Positions 35,051 through 47,829 of a stretch of 64,000 bases of DNA are shown one piece after another (position 1 is the first letter of the stretch; every line of letters begins with the position of its first letter). Below the pieces are notes generated by a model that worked only from the letters and a program-made list of their open reading frames with translations, had not been told where the DNA came from and did not search any database. Source of the DNA: Flaccisagitta enflata. Taxonomy: Eukaryota; Chaetognatha; Sagittoidea; Aphragmophora. Both the position numbers and the translations under genes were made by a program. The DNA lies in NCBI GenBank assembly GCA_965153355.1, contig OZ231126.1, forward strand, positions 17,670,001-17,734,000, written 5' to 3'.

Positions 35051-36111
35051 GAGACAGAAAATCAATGAAAAGGCGCCGGATGAAGTCGAAACGAACAAAA
35101 CGAAGAATTGTGTAATCCGAAGAAAAAGAAAAATATTCATTCACCGAAACCTCGATGAGAAAAAGCGCTAAAGGAAAAATAAGACGAACGCCTAGTTGAT
35201 ATTTATATTTCCCCGGAAAATGTGCATTCATTTTCCTCCGATTCTCAAATCTACCCCTTTTTGCCCAATTCCCTTCCGCTCTTCACTACACTCTTCCTTA
35301 TTAACCTTCCCTCCCACTCCTTCTCTCAGATTGGCTTCGTCTCTCTTCTTTTCTCCGTCGTTCCTATTTCTGCTATCGATGACTTTTTTTTCTTTATCCC
35401 CCTCGGCAAAAAAGCCCCTTTTGAACCCGGGCCAAGGGAGAAATATCTAGGGCTAGTTTGCGGATTCGTTTAGAAAGCCTCTAGAACATTCCCGCCGAAA
35501 CGAAAAACAAGTCGTTTAAAACTGAAAAGTGAGGTTTCGATTTTTGGTCGCGTGCAAGCGATTATACACGCCACTTCTTTCGGCGGTTTGTCAATTGTTA
35601 TTTTTTTTTCTAAATGAATGTGGTATGGCATTTGAGGTGATAAGCATGAAGACAAACGTCAGAATTGGCTTTTTTTTGCATTTTAAACCTTTTCGTGATG
35701 AACAAACCAACCGAACGAACGACCGACGGAACGACCGACGGACGGACCTCTTGTAGAAGTGCGAGGACGCACGTAAGAAGAAAAAAAAAAAGAAACGAGA
35801 GCAAAACATTAAAACGAAAAGAAAATGAAAGAGAGAAATATAACTTATAAGCAGAACGAGGAGAATTTTAACGGTTAGAAACGTGGAAAGTGATTGAAAA
35901 TTACGTGTCAATTGCAAATTAACCACGTCAATGCATTGTCAGAGAAGGCGAAGAAAAAAAGACTGCTGTCATGTTTGATACGTGTTTTGCGCCGGAGATT
36001 ATTCTTTCTTTTCTTGAAGAAATAAACGTCAATTTAATTCCGCAGTCCGATCCGGCCAAAAAATTGTCGTTTGTCAGATCTCTCTTCTTGTTGTTTTTTT
36101 TTAAGCAATAA

Positions 36112-36723
36112 GTCACAGTGCAAACGAGTACGCAATTTGACAAGTCAAAACGATTTATATGATATTTTTTATCTTATCTATTCAAAGAATTTTTATGTAG
36201 ATAAAGGATTTGTGGTTGGTAATCATCCATTTTTTGCATAGAAAAACGTTTTTCTGTACCATATGCTTAGGAAATGTAAGAAAAAAGCATGCGAAATCAA
36301 TGGATTTTCAACAAAAATTGATTCTTGTGCATTGACATGTCTCGCGTAAAAAACCGAATCTATCTCTGAATTCAAAATTTTGCATTTTGAAAAACATGGC
36401 ATCAGTCTAAACACTTCTAAGAAACAGGCCATGTGTTTAGAAATGCAAAATTTTGCATTCAGAGACAGATTCGGTTTTTTACGTGGCAACATCTAATGTT
36501 TTCCGTGCAATTTTTTTCCAAGAATTCTGTTGTTTCACTGAGTATGCTGCGACTTTACCGATGCGAGATCAATACCATTGGTCAGTTAACCGGTTTTTGA
36601 TTAATTTAGGGAGTATAAAGCATGCATAACATTTCAGTTTTTGCCACATTTCCGCTGCATAGCAGCGTATTCTATCACAGTACAGAACGATTTGTCAAAT
36701 TTGGCGCTGTTCTGCACCACGAC
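36112..36723 (+). mobile_element. 612-bp TIR element, TSD ATAA
   Basis: Same family as 19621-20233 in opposite orientation: ends GTCACAGTGCAAACGAG and inverted GTCGTGGTGCAGAACAG. ATAA duplicated (36108-36111, 36724-36727), single in the empty site of copy 2 near 63825-63828. The internal inverted repeat is retained. No transposase frame. Confidence 0.88.
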
Positions 36724-36893
36724 ATAAAGAAACGCATTTTTGACGAGTATTTTCAAAATGAATTTCCACAATAGGCGAATTTTCACTAGAAGCGCGTTCG
36801 AAAGGGCGCGATTCAATCTTGTTCTTAAACAATCGGATCTGTTGTTGGTCGACGACCTAGATTCAGCCAGAGAAAGGCGAGCCAGTAAACGTT

Positions 36894-37932
36894 TTAGATT
36901 TGTTTAGGCCATCATTCACTTTGTTTTGCGTCGTTGTCGTGCCGAAGAGTAAAAATAGGTGAAAGGTTGTTTTCAGAGGCAATCTCTAAATTTCCACACT
37001 ACAATGGTGGTCGGCAGGATCAGGAGGAGGCCGGAGGCAGCACGGGCGCAGAAATATGATTTTGGAAATGTAGCTCTACCTAGGAAATAATTATAGCATC
37101 AACTTCTACTTAAAATAACTACAGATTCAATTTTGAAAAACTAGAACTGATATGCATAGTGACTAGTTAGTGAAGGTTCACAAGGCTCTCTTCATGTGAT
37201 TCAGTTTGGTTTTTGTGAGGGATATCGCTCTACAGCACTGGTCATTGCTCAATGAATGGTACATAGAACTAGTAACCACCCCTCTAGGTCAAAATGGGGT
37301 CCTAGCTTTCATTTCAGAGGTAATATGACGACTTAAGCCTTTTGGCTAGCTGTTCCAAGCAAAAAAAGGTACAATTTTACTAAACTACAGGTAGCATGGG
37401 TCAAATGAAGTCAAGGTATACAGGCGGCTAGATGACATGAAAATTGTATACAATAAACAAAGGCCGTTTTCAACTAAGGGGTGAAAAGAGAATAAAAAAT
37501 AGATTTATGATGGTCAATAAAATCAATGATAATCATTGAAATGTCAAAAAACTATGATTCATCACTAGATAAATCTATTCTTAGACAGTTGCAATATGTT
37601 TATCACAGTTTTATAAAACTGCTATACGTGATCGTTCAAAATCATAATTTACTGCAATATGCAAATGAGCTTTTTGGACTTTTTAGCTTATGTATCTCCA
37701 TCATTACGGAAAGCCAACAATTCACAATATAGATGCAACTTTATTCAAAGTAATTGCTATATCAGTATATCAGTGTATCAGTTAGGCAGTTGTATGCCTA
37801 ATAAAGGTGAACATTGAAAGGAAAATGATACTACATAATGAATGGCTCTGTTGATGTAGGGTGCACTTTCACACATTAAATCAATGTATTGTAGACTTTT
37901 ATCTGTGTAAAAGAAAAGCGTGCTAACAGCAT
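36894..37932. other. Intergenic DNA right of copy 1
   Basis: No gene called. One short stretch at 37207-37252 translates as QFGFCEGYRSTALVIAQ, reminiscent of a LINE RT motif, but it is immediately followed by a stop. Confidence 0.4.
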
Positions 37933-37935
37933 GTG

Positions 37936-38395
37936 ATAGTCGCAAAAGCGTTTCATGGGCAGCGCTACCCGATGCCCCTTAGTGTATGTGGGAATGAGAT
38001 GATGAGAGGGGCAGCGGCCCCGAAGGGGCCGATGACCCATGATTTCATAAAGGGCAACTTTCTCTGGTTTGAGAAGCTGCTTTGGGGGGCTGAGAGGCCT
38101 GATTTTGGGTTTGAGAAGCGTGGTTTGGGGTCTGAGAAGCTTGATTTGGGGTCTGAAAGGCCTGATTTGGGGTCTGAATGGCCAGTGCTAGGGTCTGAGA
38201 GGCCTGATTTGGGATCTGAGAGGCGTGGTTTAGGGTCTGGGTGGCCTGATTTGGGGTCTGAGAGGCCTGATTTGTGCAGGTCTGAATTGGGGTCTGAAAA
38301 GCCTAATTTGGGATCTCAGAGGCCTGTTTGGAGGCTTTGAGGGGGGTACGGACACACGGAAACCAGAGAAAATTGTACTGAAAACGATTTGTAAT
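37936..38395. mobile_element. PHM element, left end intact
   Basis: Left end ATAGTCGCAAAAGCGTTTC, GCGCTACCCGATGCCCCTTA, head GGCAGCGGCCCCGAAGGGGC, GATGACCCATGATTTC, then about 15 units of type GGTCTGAGAGGCCTGATTTG. The right end is short (GGAAACCAGAGAAAATTGTA) and lacks the second palindromic head. Confidence 0.7.
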
Positions 38396-39934
38396 TTCAT
38401 GATGGAGAGTACAGTGCAGAGAAGCAAAGATGAACAATTTTGCCAAAATTTTTGATAACCACTTTGGGCGTCATCATCAGAGGCAGAATGAGAGAATGAG
38501 AGAGAGGAGGAGAATTTAAAGTGGAAAGAGAGACAATTGGGGATTGGAGAGAGAGGAGAGAGACAGATGGATTAGTCAAATGACCAGAAAGCCCAAGAAG
38601 GGCTGGGCCCCCGCCCCCCTGCTGCACCAGCTGCACTAGTCCATGGTGTTGAAGATGGGATTCCATGCATCGGTTTTAACTTATGACCCCCAGTCTTTGT
38701 TCATTCCTCTTCCTAGTCCGCAATCATAGGAGAATTCTCAGAACACTCGTTGCTTAGGTGATGCTTATATTGTCTCAGTCTTAGCAAGACTAGATTTTTT
38801 TTCAAGATCATTTTTTTCCTGATTGAGAACTAGAAAAATCTGTCACTCCTCGGGCTGAGAAGAGAAAAAAATACTCTACTGGAATTCTTAATGGATAACT
38901 TATTCAGGCGAATATATTGACCAGCCAGAGCAGGGACTGAAATTGAACAAAGGTAAATAAAACAATTAAAAGAGAGCTTCCTCGACTTTCAGGTTGTAGT
39001 ACAGTTTTTTTTTTTTTTTTTTGTCTGTCATAGTTTGGACAACTTCAAAGTTGGATATATCAAATGGCTCATCACAGTCCTAATAGTGTTGACTTATGCC
39101 ACTGTGGGAGGAGCAAAGTAGGTGGGCACGGCAGAGTTTGCCTTTGAAAGTGGCTATTTTGGTTTGGGGGTTTTGGCAAGACTCCGACTTTTCCCAGCTC
39201 ATAACAAGCTTTACAAAGGACAAAAAATGTATGTGGTTGGGCAGGGGCAGCGCTAAAAGATGATAATCACACATTTACATACAAAACTCAATCTGCCATA
39301 TCAGGACCAAAGCAACAGTAATTCAACAAGTAAGGCAGGGTTACCATAACGCACAGCAGCCAATTCTTTTAGTGAAGATCAACTAGCTGGACAAATATTG
39401 ACCTCACTATGATTTTTCAATTCTGGTTCAATCCATAAAAATTTGATAACACTTGTCGTATCCACTGATCCTGTAGCACTTTTTAGTAGCATAATCATGC
39501 ATAGTCATGCAAATTCTTTGGAAAGTCCTCCATCAGAGGGATATGACTTAAAATCACGAACACAGATCAACCACAACAAAAATTTGGTCCTGGAACCTTT
39601 AAAAATTACTGCTGCCACCCCCTTCATATCCCAAAGAAGATGTACAGAAAAGATTGTTGCCTATGTTTAAATATAGGAAAGGGGCCCGCGCCAATTCAAA
39701 GGAGTTCCAAGGCTAAATTTTTTTCATGGACTATCTGTGAACATGATTTTGGGCTGTATTCCTCTGTAGAGAACTTTTATTTGAAATTGCATTAATTGTT
39801 GTTAGGCTACTTTTTAGCCTTATTGAATGATTTAAAAAATTGTATTTTTATATGAATTGATGTTCCCCTGAAGAAAAACTTACCATTCAATGCACAGCAA
39901 TCATTCAAGGAATTGGGTCTTTTTATTGAAATGC
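38396..39934. other. Intergenic DNA
   Basis: No gene recognised. Includes a poly(T) tract at 39005-39022. Confidence 0.5.
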
Positions 39935-40345
39935 AATATCGTCATGGACAGGTGGGCAAGGGCCCAAAACCCCCTTCCACACCCCTACACACATGCACGG
40001 CCTCTCAAATGTGCATTTTCACATACTTTGACTCATGCAGGTAAAAGAATCTTGTGCAAGCGACTTAAAGGGCAAAGCTTTTGCTTTTTTAGTAGGTGTG
40101 TCTGCGTTTGTCCATGAGTTTGCCCATCTTTTCCCCCCCCTCAGACCACAAATCAATATATTAAAGGTTCAAATCAGCCCTCTTACGCCCTATATCAGCT
40201 TCCTTATGCATCAAATCAGCCTACTCAGTCCTCAAAACAGCCCTCTCAAACCTTAGGAGTCAGGACCTTGTATTTTACAGGACTTGTCTCTATCAAAACT
40301 TCCAAAAGTCAAATTTGTGTGTCTGCGACTAAAAAGAGATATATG
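39935..40345 (+). repeat. HTE-related composite with PHM-like units
   Basis: GCAATATCGTCATGGACAGG begins an HTE-like head, about 20-bp units with CAAATCAGCCCTCT lie at 40140-40255, and the end is TGTCTGCGACTAAAAAGAG. It looks like an HTE tail combined with a PHM-type internal array. Confidence 0.45.
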
Positions 40346-40732
40346 ATCATGAAGCTGTAATTAAGGGCTATAAAAAGAAAATTCCCCAACAATTTTTTTC
40401 AAATTTTCATCCATTCTTTTTTTCTTTTTTGCAACTTATGACTCAAATGATATTAGATGGATTTGCAGAAAATAGCAACAGTTTGAAAGTTCATGAAATG
40501 AATTTTTTGAAATTGCTTTTTTTAGTTTTTTTTTGTTTACAAACAAATCAAAATTTATCAACCAAAAATTTGGCCTCAGGAACATTAAAACTAGTGGATT
40601 CCCTTTTTCATACAAACCACCTGTACAAAACTGCTCACGACCTGTCAATATTGTTAGAATAAACCCCAGATCAGTAAAAATGGCATCTGTGTGATGATTG
40701 ATATGGAGCAGATGTTACGCCATCTGTAAAAG

Positions 40733-40930
40733 TGGGGTAACAATATTGTCGCAGATTGGTGGGCAGGGGCATCCAACCCCCACTCCCCAACCCCATCCCC
40801 CCCACACACAAACCTCAAGAATGCCCATTTTTTTCCCTTCCTACTAGATTACCATTACCATGGACAGATGAATAGACCGACTAAGCGATGGAAAAATCTT
40901 TTATGTAGTTGCTCGCCTGCAACAAAAAAT
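40733..40930 (+). repeat. HTE-related element, ATATTGTCG subfamily
   Basis: CAATATTGTCGCAGATTGGT, GGGCAGGGGCATCCAACCCC, C-rich insert, GACAGATGAATAGACCGAC, tail GTTGCTCGCCTGCAACAAAA. The tail can form a GTTGC/GCAAC hairpin. Confidence 0.6.
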
Positions 40931-40984
40931 GGGCCAGAAATGGCATATAGAGCCTAATATGCTCAATTAGGCTCTTAAATGGTG

Positions 40985-41300
40985 CTGTAAACTCATGAGG
41001 AATTTTTTTAGACCATTTTCTACAGCAGAATTAGTTTCCCCCTCCCAGATAAAGTAAAATAGTTCATGCAACTGCCATAACTACCCTATTTAGCCGCTTT
41101 TTCTACTAAAAAAGGCCAAAATGCCTGATCATGGCCTTATTTATGGTGGTTGTTGATCAAGAAAATTGTTGGAGACCATTTTTGACAGCAGATTCGGATT
41201 CCTCATCCTAAAAATAGTATAGTTACTACTGTTTACACCATTACTATCGCCTTAAAGGCTTTTACACCCCAAAAAAAGCCAAAAATGCTTCTGTCAAATC
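40985..41300. repeat. Two-unit diverged tandem repeat (about 160-190 bp)
   Basis: GACCATTTTCTACAGCAGA and GACCATTTTTGACAGCAGA begin two units that both end in AAAAGCCAAAAATGC-like sequence. Frames are not conserved. Confidence 0.5.
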
Positions 41301-41565
41301 GAGGATGACAAATTGCGTAACACCCCTTACACAAAATGGGACAGTGCTACCCGGTATCAAACAAAATATGCTCTTTTTTTGTGATGAACAGTCAGTCAAA
41401 ACACCAATGATGCTTTTCCAACTCTGAAATGGACGTTTTGAGCTAGATGGGTCCTAACTAATAGAACAACGCTTGGCACAATTCAAATCGCATTGTCTTC
41501 AAAAGCAATATTAAAAACAGCGCACATTCAAAAAGGGCATGTTCGATAAGTTGAAATCTAAAATT

Positions 41566-41674
41566 TCTTGAAGCGAAAAGATCGTTGCGTGTTATCCAGA
41601 TGTGACGGTGAAAGTGGTCGGAGAACGGGAAAAAATTCCCATTGCATCGATCACTCGTTAAACGACTTTCATTT

Positions 41675-41749
<75 letters not shown>

Positions 41750-41919
41750 TTGTCATATTCGAGTAACTTATGTAAATTATGTAACTTATGTAAATTATGT
41801 AACTTATGTAAATTTCTTTAAGCGAAAAGATCGTTGCGTGTTATCCAGATGTGACGGTGAAAGTGGTCGGAGAACGGGAAAAAATTCCCATTGCATCGAT
41901 CACTCGTTAAACGACTTTC

Positions 41920-42018
<99 letters not shown>

Positions 42019-42040
42019 TTGTCATATTCGAGTCACTTAT
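41566..42040. repeat. Recent tandem duplication, about 250 bp, with (CT)n
   Basis: GCGAAAAGATCGTTGCGTGT through TTTCATTTCC, a CT array, and GCTTGTCATATTCGAGT occurs twice, joined by a short ACTTATGTAAATT tandem repeat at 41765-41815. Unit sequence is almost identical; CT arrays are about 70 and 90 bases. Confidence 0.9.
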
Positions 42041-42284
42041 GTAAATTAGATTGAGAACGGATGTTCGCTCGAGTGAGCGTGAGTAGTTATCGGTATCTGG
42101 ACTTTAACACAAGTTTGTTTGGAAACGAGTTTTTTTTCTTGATTTTTTTTTATCTTTAATTATTGTTCATATGAAAAACGCCGCTTCGTTCCGGTTCTAC
42201 TTAACTAGAACAGGGTGGGATGGAACACGAATGCGAGCAGGAATGCGAACAACCAGGTTTAAAGCCATTAGGAAACAATCGACG

Positions 42285-42520
42285 CGGGATTACAACAATA
42301 TCGTTGCGGTAGGGTGGTCAGGGGCATACGACCTCCATCCATACCATCCCCCACCCCATGCTGACACACTGACACACTGACACACTGACAATCATAACTG
42401 CAGCATCATAAACGCGCGTTTTAACACTTTCCATTCGATCAACACAGACCAACGGACCAACAAACCAACGGACCAACAGACCAATAGACGGACAGACAAA
42501 GCCTCTTATAGAGTTACGCG
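42285..42520 (+). repeat. HTE-related element, truncated tail
   Basis: ACAATATCGTTGCGGTAGGG, a GACACACTGACACACTGACA tandem, GACCAACGG tract, and CTCTTATAGAGTTACGCG. The 3' hairpin is incomplete. Confidence 0.55.
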
Positions 42521-43519
42521 TTAGATGTATTTAATCTTGCAGAATTCTGTTTCCCAAGAAAATGAACTAAGATATATCGGAGATTTTCTGCCACATGCCA
42601 GTGATTGTAAATGGGGGCCCCGATGGGTAAATACAACAAAGCGTCGCAAACATGTTTTTAGTTAAGAGGCTTTGTCGGTCCGTACATTGGGAAACAATTG
42701 TTAGAGGTTTTCCGCCGAAACGATGTTGAATGACTCATATGATGACAGGTTTGTTTCTTTTTTCTTGTTTTTTTATTTGTTTGTTTTTTGTTTGTAGAAA
42801 AATTCGTGGACTTGTGCACGTTAGACAGTGCAACTTCCTGTGCTTGCAGTCTTTGAACAGTCACATGAGATACTTGTAATCAGTCATGTGACATTCGCAG
42901 TTGGCCACGTGATATTCGTAGTCAGTCACGTGCATCACTTGTCGATGTCACGTGACTGTAAGACTCAAGGACGCACTTGAAACCCAATCTTCAAAGTTTA
43001 TATTTCAAGTCAAGTTTAAGAAAGATAAAACTGAAGAAACAAGATCGTCTTGTCCCACATATGCACATAACTTGTGGTCTAACCGAGGCCTCGTGTAGAG
43101 TCGCTATCATGACTCGCGCCCGTGCAGGCTAGGACGCACTCCTGGAAGTTACTTGGAGATGCGAGAAAGAGAAAGGAATATCGAAACACCTCGTGAGAAA
43201 AGAAAAACAATTAACAAACTAGAAATAAAAGTTGCCATGACAGAATATTACTCGCAGATAATTTGATTCGTTATCCATCCGTAAAGAAATGATTAGTCAT
43301 GATGATGTATATACCGTCAGTGGACCGTGGATTCAACCAGGAAATACGATATTTGGAGATTTGGAGTTACAGCTTGCAGTACTCATTCTCATTCTCCCCA
43401 AGCTAGGAAGGTAGATTCTTTGACTGTATTTTGATTTTTTGTAACGGTAAATCCTCAAATTCGTTTCAAACTGCATAACTGGTGAGTTGAAGAAAGGTTC
43501 CACGCAAAACCCTGTGAGA
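42521..43519. other. Intergenic DNA
   Basis: No gene recognised. A short local repeat of CAGTCACGTGAC / TCACGTG-type motifs lies at 42855-42960. Confidence 0.45.
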
Positions 43520-43680
43520 CAAGGCCGGATACACGGATTCCTTAGTCTCAAGCCGGTGGGCAGGGGACTGGGCAGTGACAGACGAGGTGCACAAGGAAAC
43601 TGTGACGGCCTACGGGCAGATGGATGGACGGACCAACGGACGGACGTACAAAAAAATGGTTCGTAGATTTGCGACCAAAA
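43520..43680 (+). repeat. HTE, diverged
   Basis: CAAGGCCGGATACACGGATT, CGGTGGGCAGGGGAC, GGACCAACGGACGGACG, and tail AGATTTGCGACCAAAAAG. Box and hairpin are both degraded. Confidence 0.7.
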
Positions 43681-43918
43681 AGACAAGGATGAAACTTTCT
43701 CCGACATGAACGCGTCCAAAATAAGCTCAATTCTGATTTTTTCCCACCAAACTACTTTGGTCACGTTAAGGCGCCTTTTGATCCTCACTTTTCATCGTCG
43801 GAAGAGAAATAGATAAAACGAGAAAAAATGAAGAAAAAAAATCAGTGTCAACCGCGGAAGCTTAATTCTGACCGTTTGACAGGAAATGAAAGCCAAAAAA
43901 GAGAGGAGGAATAAGAAA

Positions 43919-44200
43919 TAGTCGCAAAAGCGTTAGATGATCAGCGGTACCCGTGCCCTGCTTAAGTAAGTTGTGGTTGAAGTTGAGGGGGGAGCAGGGC
44001 AGCGGCCCTAATGGGGCCGATGACCTATGCTTTCACACATATGGGGAGTTTTCTCCTTCTCGTTCTCCTCCTTCTCCTCCGCACCCCCCTCCCCCCCAGC
44101 CTCCAGGCCCATATCTCAGCCTAGAGGCCCGTTTCCCAGCCTCCAGGCCCAAATCCCAGTCTTGAGGCCCAAATCCTACCCTCATGGCCCAAATCAATAG
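43919..44200. mobile_element. PHM element, truncated right side
   Basis: Left end ATAGTCGCAAAAGCGTTAGA, GCGGTACCCGTGCCCTGC, head GGCAGCGGCCCTAATGGGGC, GATGACCTATGCTTTC, then units of type CAGCCTCCAGGCCCAAATCC. The right inverted head is missing. Confidence 0.65.
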
Positions 44201-44826
44201 GATTGCGCAAAAGTTTGAATCTTTTTCGTCCAAGGAAATCTTTGTCGGCGAAGGCAACACTTGTTTGAACTTATCAGATACACGGAAAACAGTTTACGAA
44301 ACTGCTGAATACTTCATTATTTACAAATACTATGTTTCCTTTATATCACGTGCTTAGTACATAACAATATTTAGATTCTTCATTTGAAATCTAGTTGGCT
44401 ACGTTTCATATTTGTGCCTTTGAAAAAAAGCAGGAAGCGTAGTTGTGCGTTATGCAAATATGTTTTTTTTAGAACTAGGGGCACTGTATTCTGAACCGAC
44501 AACCTCCAGTTCGAACTGTTTCCTGAACGGATCACTCTCTAGCTCGTCACTGAATCCGGAGTCACGTCAGTTATCGTGGTCACCAGTTATTGAGTCATGG
44601 CCAAAGTTTGATGTTTTGTTTACTGTGCTCATGCTTCCTTCTAAATGAGATCTAATCCTTTCATATCAAAAAGAAGGAAAAGATCATCAAATCACGATCA
44701 GAGACTTGATATTCGCTTATAACTTCGTCCTGACAATGTTGGTATAATCAATTCTTACTTTAAAAAAAATTCCTTGGTGTTGTTTGTTGATCTCAGGCTG
44801 TCCGTGCCGTCAATCCCTGTGTGTAT

Positions 44827-44918
<92 letters not shown>
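44827..44918. repeat. (GT)n microsatellite
   Basis: About 90 bases of GT on the left arm of the inverted duplication. Confidence 0.95.
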
Positions 44919-45060
44919 ACCTGTGTGTGCGTGCTATTGGTATGTGTGTGTGCTGGCGCATGTTTCTGAGATAAATGCGAGTTAACCGGCTTCGACCTTG
45001 GTCAGAACAACGCCGCATTTTGATCGATGCGCGCCAGCTCTATTGCTGTTGTCTATTTTA

Positions 45061-45419
45061 AGTCGCGCGCATGCGACTGTACAACCCGCTCTGTCTGTAA
45101 GTCGGTCGGTCCGACGATGCGTCACACTGCACTTTTTTGTTATACTTTAAGTTATTTCTAGTCATTCCAAGACATTTTAGGTCATTTTTAGTCATTCTAA
45201 GTCGTTCTAAGCCATGCTAAGTTGTTCTTAGTCTCACTCAGATTATTAAGTTGTTTAGTCATAGAGTCAAATAATTAAAATGATCTTTTCTATGTTTGGA
45301 ATTCTTTTAAGTCATTTAACAAGAGTGGTCTTGAGTACGTTTCCCAGTCATCTTGAGTCAACTCAAGTCATCTTGAAATTATTCCCCATCTCACACACGA
45401 CTTATAGGTGTTGGCCTTG
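45061..45419 (-). repeat. HTE variant with internal AAGTCATTCT minisatellite
   Basis: Minus-strand 3' hairpin AGTCGCGCGCATGCGACT (45061-45078), GGTCGGTCC tract, then about 10-11-bp AAGTCATTCT-type units, and 5' end GGTGTTGGCCTTG. The same design recurs at 50553-50754. Confidence 0.65.
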
Positions 45420-45847
45420 TTCTTTTAAAAAAGCTACTAATTATGACAGAGAGAGAGAGATAGAGAGAGAGAGACAATGAAGACATATATGCACAAAAAA
45501 AACAATAAGAAAAAATATCATAAACACAGGTACAAGTATAAATAATTACATAAGAAAAATTATAAGAAAAAATCCTATGCCTGATTTGAAATTAAGAAAT
45601 ATATATTAAAATTTTTTCAAAAATTAATGTTAGTGAAAAATATTTCATTATATCTCCTGTTACAATTGAAAAAAGGTTAACAAATAGATTTTGTATAGAA
45701 TTTGATTTTTGTTTCTTTAACTTAACCTATTAACGTAAAGAAAATAATATAGTATTTTTTTTTATGAGTTTTATCTTCTGATAATTAAAATCTATACCTA
45801 TTTTTATGAAATTCTTTTTGTTTCTTTTACTGTTTTTTTTTATTTTT

Positions 45848-45851
<4 letters not shown>

Positions 45852-45946
<95 letters not shown>
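45852..45946. repeat. (CT)n microsatellite
   Basis: Uninterrupted CT array inside the left arm of the inverted duplication. Confidence 0.95.
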
Positions 45947-46027
45947 TGCATAAAAGAAAATATTTTTTTAACATTTTTTATTCAATATAATCAAAAAACA
46001 AGGCCAACACCTAAATAAATAAGTTAA

Positions 46028-46158
46028 CAAGGCCAGATACAGCAATCAATGCAGACAGGTGGGCAGGAGCGGAAAACAGAAATGTTACGTTATGTTACCG
46101 ACCGACCGACCGACCGACCGACACGGCAAGATCTAGAGTCGCGTGTCCGCGACTAAAA
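46028..46158 (+). repeat. HTE
   Basis: CAAGGCCAGATACAGC, CAGGTGGGCAGGAGC, six ACCG units, hairpin AGTCGCGTGTCCGCGACT (46137-46154). The 5' box is degraded (ATGCAGAC). Confidence 0.75.
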
Positions 46159-46725
46159 ATAACTGAACTGGCCTGACTCCTAATTATATCTTTTTATATC
46201 GACAGAAGTTGCATGAAATTTTAGTTTCAGTTTCCCTTTTACGTAAAATTAAAGTCAAGTTCTTTTCTTCTGGAGAGTTTACTAATGTAAGTGAATCATT
46301 TAAATTTCAATTAGTTAAAGAAACATAAATTAGAAAGAAAGTTGTACAAAAAAGAAGATTACATTTTGTCGGCAGCAAATGTTGTTCTTGACGGCATTGA
46401 ATTGAAGGCAGAAACAAGGACAAAAGGCCGCCGAAACGAGAGGCAACGTGAATTCTTACGAAAAGAGAAATTCCGAGTTGACCAGTTTGACTTTTAAAAC
46501 AAGTTAAAAGAAGGGAGAAAGTGTGCGTTGAGAAAACTGACGAAGGACAATTCTTATGCTACAGTATGAATTATCAAATGACTTTTATAAAGATACAGTT
46601 TATATCTAATAGCGTTTTTTATATTCGGCCCCAAAAAACCGATATGAGGTTTTTTCAAAAAGAAATACAATAATTGATTCAAAAATTGATAGACGTTGAT
46701 TGATTTCAAAAATTAGACATCACAG

Positions 46726-47829
46726 CTAATCTTCACATCCTTCGAGTAAAACCAAGTTTTGTATTGGTCTCTTGATTGTTTTTCCTTTGTTGTCTTGAAG
46801 TGTGACAGAACGGACATGTCCATCACGACCTTGATGAGTTTCCTTAACCCTAGCTAAGGGCCAGAGATGACGTTTGAGGTTTTCCTTCTTGAGAAGAACG
46901 AGAGATCCAGGAGTGATGTTTTTTGATCCATGATGCCACTTTTGGCGTGGCTGAAGGGTGGGTACGTACTCGTTCACCCATCGTTTTGTCCAGTTTTCTT
47001 GAAGACTTTTGAGATACTTCAGTCTTGCAGAAAAAGCTGCTTTGGACGGAGGGATGTCCGGCCATGGGTCTGTTGGTTGTTGAAGAGGTCTGCCAATGAG
47101 TATCTCAGCAGGAGTGAGTGGAACTTGATCCGGGTCATCCACTATTGGCGTAAGTGGACGTGAGTTGATTTGCTCTTCAATTCGAATGATGAGTGTCGCA
47201 AGTTCCTTGTCAGTGATGAGAGAGTGTCCAAGAACTTTCTTCATCGGAGTTTTGATGCTTCTCACAAGGCATTCCCAGAAGCCACCCCACCAAGGAGCAG
47301 CAGGTGGATTGAATTGCCAAATGATGTCAGGCAATTCCTTCGCTGCCTTTTTGAATGTCGAAGCATTGTCGCTGTAGATGTTGAGAGGTTTCCCTCGTCG
47401 ACTGGAAAAACGCGTGAATGCCATCAGAAATTCTTCAGTGGACTGATCATTCACAATCTCTAAATGTACACCACAGGTTGATGCACAAGTGAAGAGACAA
47501 ATCCAACGCTTCTCTGCTCGAGAAGTTAAATCTCTCCTTGGTTTGATGAGAAGAGGTCCAGCGTAATCAAGTCCAACATGTGAGAAAGGTGGTAACGCCG
47601 TTTTCCTGAAATCTGGCAAATCAGCCATCATTTGTTGACACATTGGTTTGTTGATCCGTTTGCATGTCATGCAAGATTGTGTTTCGGCCTTCACGGTTGT
47701 CATTCCTTTGATGACCCAATATTTTTGACGTAGGATGGCCAACGTCTGGTTTGACACTTTATCCCGCTCAAGCCACCTACACAGACCACCAAATCCTCCT
47801 AAGTGCTTATGTGCCTCCTACCCCTCCCA
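46726..47829 (-). pseudogene. BEL/Pao LTR-retrotransposon integrase fragment
   Basis: The frame is open from about 47829 down to a stop at 46726. It has the N-terminal zinc-region remnant (CMTC), catalytic-core motifs VGLDYAGP, IYSDNAST and PWWGGFWECLVRSIK (the expected D, D and E), then the C-terminal region KWHHGSKNITPGSLVLLKKE typical of BEL/Pao polyproteins. Protease, RT and RNase H are missing and no LTR pair was identified, so it is a 5'-truncated remnant with a surprisingly uninterrupted frame. Confidence 0.9.

Noticed and set aside
37200-37260. LINE RT-like peptide QFGFCEGYRSTALVIAQ
   Set aside because: Only about 17 residues, followed by a stop and with no further RT motif in any frame nearby. 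It may be a relic but is not supportable.
41568-42044. 158-codon plus frame MKRKDRCVLSRC...
   Set aside because: It simply spans the tandem duplication and its CT arrays. The repeated peptide is a by-product of the 250-bp duplication.
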